Shown in pieces: positions 7,042 through 9,175 of a stretch of 9,175 bases of DNA (position 1 is the first letter of the stretch; the number at the start of each line of letters is the position of its first letter). The notes under the pieces were generated by a model that saw nothing but the letters and a program-made list of their open reading frames with translations, ran no database searches and was not told the origin of the DNA. Source of the DNA: an uncultured Mollicutes bacterium (lineage in GTDB: Bacteria; Bacillota_I; Bacilli_A; RFN20; CAG-449); NCBI GenBank assembly GCA_900551385.1, contig URVS01000051.1, forward strand, positions 1-9,175, given 5' to 3'. Position numbers and translations under genes: made by a program.

Positions 7042-8304
7042 ATGTATTCAATTAAAAGAAACATAGAAGATGTTATAAAGCAAAGATCAATTACTAATAA
7101 AGCAATATTATTAATAGGTCGTTTACAAGTAGGAAAATCTACATTATTTAAACATTTATTTTCTAATGTTAATTATGTTACATTTGATGACGATATATTA
7201 CTTATGCAAGCAAGTGAAGATTCACAAATGTTTTTATATAATAATCCATGTCCATTGATTATTGATGAAGTACAAAAATGTCCTTCAATTTTTAATCGAA
7301 TAAAAATAATTTTAGATAATACTGATTCTATGTCAAATTTCTATTTAACTGGTTCTCAAAAACTTCAATTAATAGAAGGAATTAGTGAATCTCTTGCAGG
7401 TCGAGTTTCTATTATCGAATTAGAAGGATTATCAATGAGGGAAATAAATAATATTTCTTTCAATAAACATTTTATCCCTTCTAAAGATTATATTTTAGAA
7501 AGAGAAAAACAATTATATAAATATGATGATATTTGGTTTAATATTCATAGAGGGTTTTATCCAGAATTATATAGTAATAAACAAAAAGAATGGATAGATT
7601 TTTATCAATCTTATGTTAAAACATATTTAGAACGAGATGTAAATAAAATTATAAAAGCAAAAAACCATCTTACTTTTGTTAAATTTATGACTAGTGTTGC
7701 AGCAAGAACAGCTCAAGTTTTAAATTACAATTCAATCGCTGTGGAAGTAGGAGTATCTGAAGTTACTATTAAAGAATGGATTTCAATTTTAGAAAAAAGT
7801 GGAATCATTTATATTTTAAAACCATATACTCCAAGCGTATTAAATAGAGCAATTAAAAGTCCAAAAATATATTTTAGAGATACAGGGTTAGCTTGTTATC
7901 TTACTAGATGGTTAACACCAGATACATTAAAAAATGGGGCAATGGCTGGTGCTATGTTTGAAACTTTTGTTGTTAATGAAATTTTAAAATCTTATTCAAA
8001 TGAAGGCTTAGATTATGATTTTAATGTTTTTTACTACAATGGAAAAGACAAGAAAAAGAAAAATAAAAACGGAGAAGAAAAAGAAGTTGAAGGAGAAATA
8101 GATTTTATTATATCCGAAAATGGAATTTTGTATCCTATTGAAATTAAAATGAGCGCAAATCCTAAAGCTGGTATGACATCAGAATTTGATATATTAGATA
8201 AAGTTAAAGAATGTAAAAGAGGAATGGGCGCTATTATTTGTCTGTATGATAAAAAAATATATCTAAGAGATAACTTAGTTGTTTTACCTATTAATTATTT
8301 ATAA
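7042..8304 (+). CDS. P-loop ATPase with DUF4143 domain (AAA-type, archaeal-ATPase-like)
   Basis: A 420-residue soluble protein of the widespread AAA_14/DUF4143 family, whose physiological role is not established. The ATPase half shows Walker A GRLQVGKST (26-34), Walker B LIIDEVQ (D75, E76), a sensor-like LTGSQ (102-106) and the conserved SLAGR (117-121). The DUF4143 half includes IYFRDTGLACYLTRW and a FETFVVNEIL helix. Near the end, GEIDFII (D354) and IEIK (E367, K369) resemble the core of the PD-(D/E)xK nuclease fold; nuclease activity should not be assumed. ATG 7042 follows the strong site AAGGAGAG (7031-7038). It interrupts the hydrogenase locus, 70 bases after the phosphatase and 125 before hydC, and nothing ties it to hydrogen metabolism. 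Family members are often numerous and mobile in host-associated bacteria, so insertion is likely. I see no transposase or direct repeats. Confidence 0.88.
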   Translation: MYSIKRNIEDVIKQRSITNKAILLIGRLQVGKSTLFKHLFSNVNYVTFDDDILLMQASEDSQMFLYNNPCPLIIDEVQKCPSIFNRIKIILDNTDSMSNFYLTGSQKLQLIEGISESLAGRVSIIELEGLSMREINNISFNKHFIPSKDYILEREKQLYKYDDIWFNIHRGFYPELYSNKQKEWIDFYQSYVKTYLERDVNKIIKAKNHLTFVKFMTSVAARTAQVLNYNSIAVEVGVSEVTIKEWISILEKSGIIYILKPYTPSVLNRAIKSPKIYFRDTGLACYLTRWLTPDTLKNGAMAGAMFETFVVNEILKSYSNEGLDYDFNVFYYNGKDKKKKNKNGEEKEVEGEIDFIISENGILYPIEIKMSANPKAGMTSEFDILDKVKECKRGMGAIICLYDKKIYLRDNLVVLPINYL

Positions 8305-8334
8305 ATTAGATATATATAATAATATTTATAAAGT

Positions 8335-8358
8335 ATATTGATAAAAAAATATCAATAT
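8335..8358. promoter_or_regulatory. Palindrome upstream of hydC: possible Rex-like operator or weak terminator
   Basis: ATATTGATA (8335-8343) and TATCAATAT (8350-8358) are perfect 9-bp inverted repeats separated by six A. The inner 18 bases (8338-8355) have the TTG-N12-CAA layout of Rex sites (consensus TTGTTAA-N4-TTAACAA), with left half TTGATAA matching 6 of 7 and right half ATATCAA 5 of 7. Rex is the NADH/NAD+-sensing repressor of fermentative and hydrogenase genes in many Bacillota. Alternatively, the hairpin plus the T-rich stretch 8358-8368 could be a weak terminator for the ATPase gene; its stem has only one G-C pair. Confidence 0.4.
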
Positions 8359-8371
8359 TGTTATTTTTAAG

Positions 8372-8400
8372 TTTTCAATGTAAGTGATTTCAATTATAAT
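8372..8400 (+). promoter_or_regulatory. Probable sigma-A promoter for the hydC-hydB unit
   Basis: TTTTCA (8372-8377, 4 of 6 to TTGACA) and a perfect TATAAT (8395-8400) are separated by the optimal 17 bases. Initiation near 8407 leaves about 23 bases of leader containing GGAGGT (8416-8421). This would allow the electron-transfer subunits to be expressed independently of the sensory module and of the ATPase. The palindrome at 8335-8358 ends 13 bases upstream of the -35. Confidence 0.6.
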
Positions 8401-8429
8401 AAAAAAGTATGTGTTGGAGGTCGGATTAT

Positions 8430-8894
8430 ATGAAAACAAACAAAGAAATGTTTGATGAACTAGAAGAATTTATTGCTTCAAAGAACTATGATAGTGCTGA
8501 ATTGATTGCAATACTTCATCGTGCTCAAGCAATTTTTGGCTATTTACCTATGAATGTTCAAACTTTTATTGCTGATAAATTAAAAATTAATGTTTCAAAA
8601 GTTTATGGTGTTGTAACATTTTATTCATTCTTTACAATGGTACCAAAAGGTGAAAATGTTATAAATATTTGTTTAGGTACTGCTTGTTTTGTAAGAGGCT
8701 CAGATAAAATTTTAACTAAAGTGGAAGAAATTTTAAAAATTAAAAATGGTGAAACAACTCCAGATGGTAAATTTTCTTTAACTACACTTAGATGTGTAGG
8801 TGCATGTGGACTTGCACCAGTTATGCAAATTAATGATAAAACTTATGGTAATATAACACCAGATGATGTAGAAAATATTTTATCACAATATTAA
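8430..8894 (+). CDS. hydC: NuoE-like [2Fe-2S] subunit of NAD-linked [FeFe] hydrogenase (HydC/HndA type)
   Basis: A 154-residue homologue of the 24-kDa subunit of complex I. It has an N-terminal helical bundle (residues 1-75, with AIFGYLP and VYGVVTFYSFF typical of the family) and a thioredoxin-fold [2Fe-2S] domain with ligands C81 and C86 (CLGTAC) and C122 and C126 (CVGAC). In multimeric bifurcating hydrogenases this subunit passes electrons between the NuoF-like flavoprotein and the catalytic subunit. Length fits the family (about 150-170). ATG 8430 is chosen because GGAGGT (8416-8421) lies eight bases upstream; the in-frame ATG 8409 would place that site inside the coding region and add seven atypical residues. 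The NuoF-like gene follows after 21 bases. The symbol assumes a hydrogenase complex, inferred from context because no catalytic hydA is visible; without it, NuoE family is the safe name. Confidence 0.9.
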   Translation: MKTNKEMFDELEEFIASKNYDSAELIAILHRAQAIFGYLPMNVQTFIADKLKINVSKVYGVVTFYSFFTMVPKGENVINICLGTACFVRGSDKILTKVEEILKIKNGETTPDGKFSLTTLRCVGACGLAPVMQINDKTYGNITPDDVENILSQY

Positions 8895-8915
8895 AAGATA
8901 AATAGGGAGAAGTCT

Positions 8916-9175
8916 ATGTGTAAAAAAATTAATTCAAGAGAAGATTTATTAAATTTATATGAAAATGTTAAAAATTTATTAGAATTAAGATATGAAGAAA
9001 GAGATGATTCTGATAAATTTCATATTTCTGTTTGTGGAGGTACTGGTTGTACATCTTCATCATCTTTAGCTATTGTTGAAAAATTAAAATATTGGGCTAA
9101 AGAATGCCATGTTGAAGATAAAGTAGAAATATCTATTACAGGTTGTTTTGGTTTTTGTGAAAGAGGACCTATTGT
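8916..9175 (+). CDS. hydB: NuoF-like flavoprotein subunit of NAD-linked hydrogenase (HydB type), N-terminal part
   Basis: The open frame starts at ATG 8916 with GGGAGA (8905-8910) five bases upstream and runs off the right edge after 86 whole codons. It shows the N-terminal thioredoxin-like [2Fe-2S] domain that distinguishes HydB-type proteins from plain NuoF: HISVCGGTGCTSS (C40, C45) and ITGCFGFCERGPIV (C77, C81). The full protein, usually about 600 residues, should continue into FMN/NADH-binding and [4Fe-4S] domains, which cannot be seen here. Its role would be NAD(H) oxidation or reduction and, if bifurcating, coupling of ferredoxin and NAD to H2 production in the cytoplasm. It directly follows the HydC-like gene. 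The catalytic subunit HydA is expected downstream (inference). Confidence 0.92.
   Translation, partial: MCKKINSREDLLNLYENVKNLLELRYEERDDSDKFHISVCGGTGCTSSSSLAIVEKLKYWAKECHVEDKVEISITGCFGFCERGPI

Noticed and set aside
7042..8304. ATPase plus hydrogenase genes as an anti-phage defence island
   Set aside because: DUF4143 ATPases are common in genomes of all kinds, the nuclease-like residues are a family feature without shown activity, and no other defence gene, integrase or repeat array is present.
8409..8429. Upstream ATG 8409 as start of the NuoE-like gene
   Set aside because: The strong GGAGGT (8416-8421) would be inside the gene, and the extra residues MCWRSDY are unlike the family. ATG 8430 is ideally spaced.
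1..9175. Mollicutes (wall-less) origin suggested by base composition
   Set aside because: A complete, motif-intact peptidoglycan carboxypeptidase and TGG-only tryptophan argue for a walled Bacillota relative using the standard code.

Overview
The window comes from a strongly AT-rich, low-GC Gram-positive bacterium. It is probably an anaerobic, fermentative member of the Bacillota such as an Erysipelotrichales- or RF39-like gut lineage; that placement is an inference from gene content and base composition. A D-Ala-D-Ala carboxypeptidase with a signal peptide implies a peptidoglycan wall, which argues against true Mollicutes. The code looks standard: every tryptophan is TGG, and the nine visible stops are eight TAA and one TAG. 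All real genes lie on the + strand.

Left part (1-2806): the 3' end of sufB (Fe-S cluster assembly scaffold) overlaps or abuts mnmG (tRNA wobble-uridine modification), which overlaps rsmG (16S rRNA m7G methyltransferase). A clear intrinsic terminator follows rsmG. It is unusual because its 3' arm and U-tract carry the Shine-Dalgarno sequence and TTG start codon of the next gene.

Middle (2805-3809): a secreted D,D-carboxypeptidase of the S11/PBP5 family.

Right part (3858-9175): an [FeFe]-hydrogenase locus. A good promoter drives a sensory module of three closely spaced genes: a free-standing thioredoxin-like [2Fe-2S] ferredoxin, a PAS-containing [FeFe] hydrogenase of the putative sensory (group C, HydS-like) type, and a SpoIIE/PP2C-family serine phosphatase. 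A P-loop ATPase with a DUF4143 domain, unrelated to hydrogenases, interrupts the locus and is flanked by palindromes. A second promoter then drives the NuoE-like (HydC) and NuoF-like (HydB, cut by the window edge) subunits expected of an NAD-linked, probably electron-bifurcating hydrogenase. Its catalytic subunit HydA should lie just downstream.

Working model (inference): the sensory hydrogenase reads H2 or redox state at its H-cluster and passes the signal through its 4Fe-4S, PAS and C-terminal helical segments to the phosphatase. The phosphatase would adjust expression or activity of the H2-evolving complex encoded next door. The most unusual points are the terminator/start-site overlap, the Rex-like palindrome before hydC, the interrupting ATPase, the absence of the kinase-like ATPase often found in such loci, and the uncharacterised C-terminal domain of the phosphatase. 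No rRNA, tRNA, CRISPR array, insertion sequence or origin was seen, and no gene-free stretch exceeds about 130 bases.
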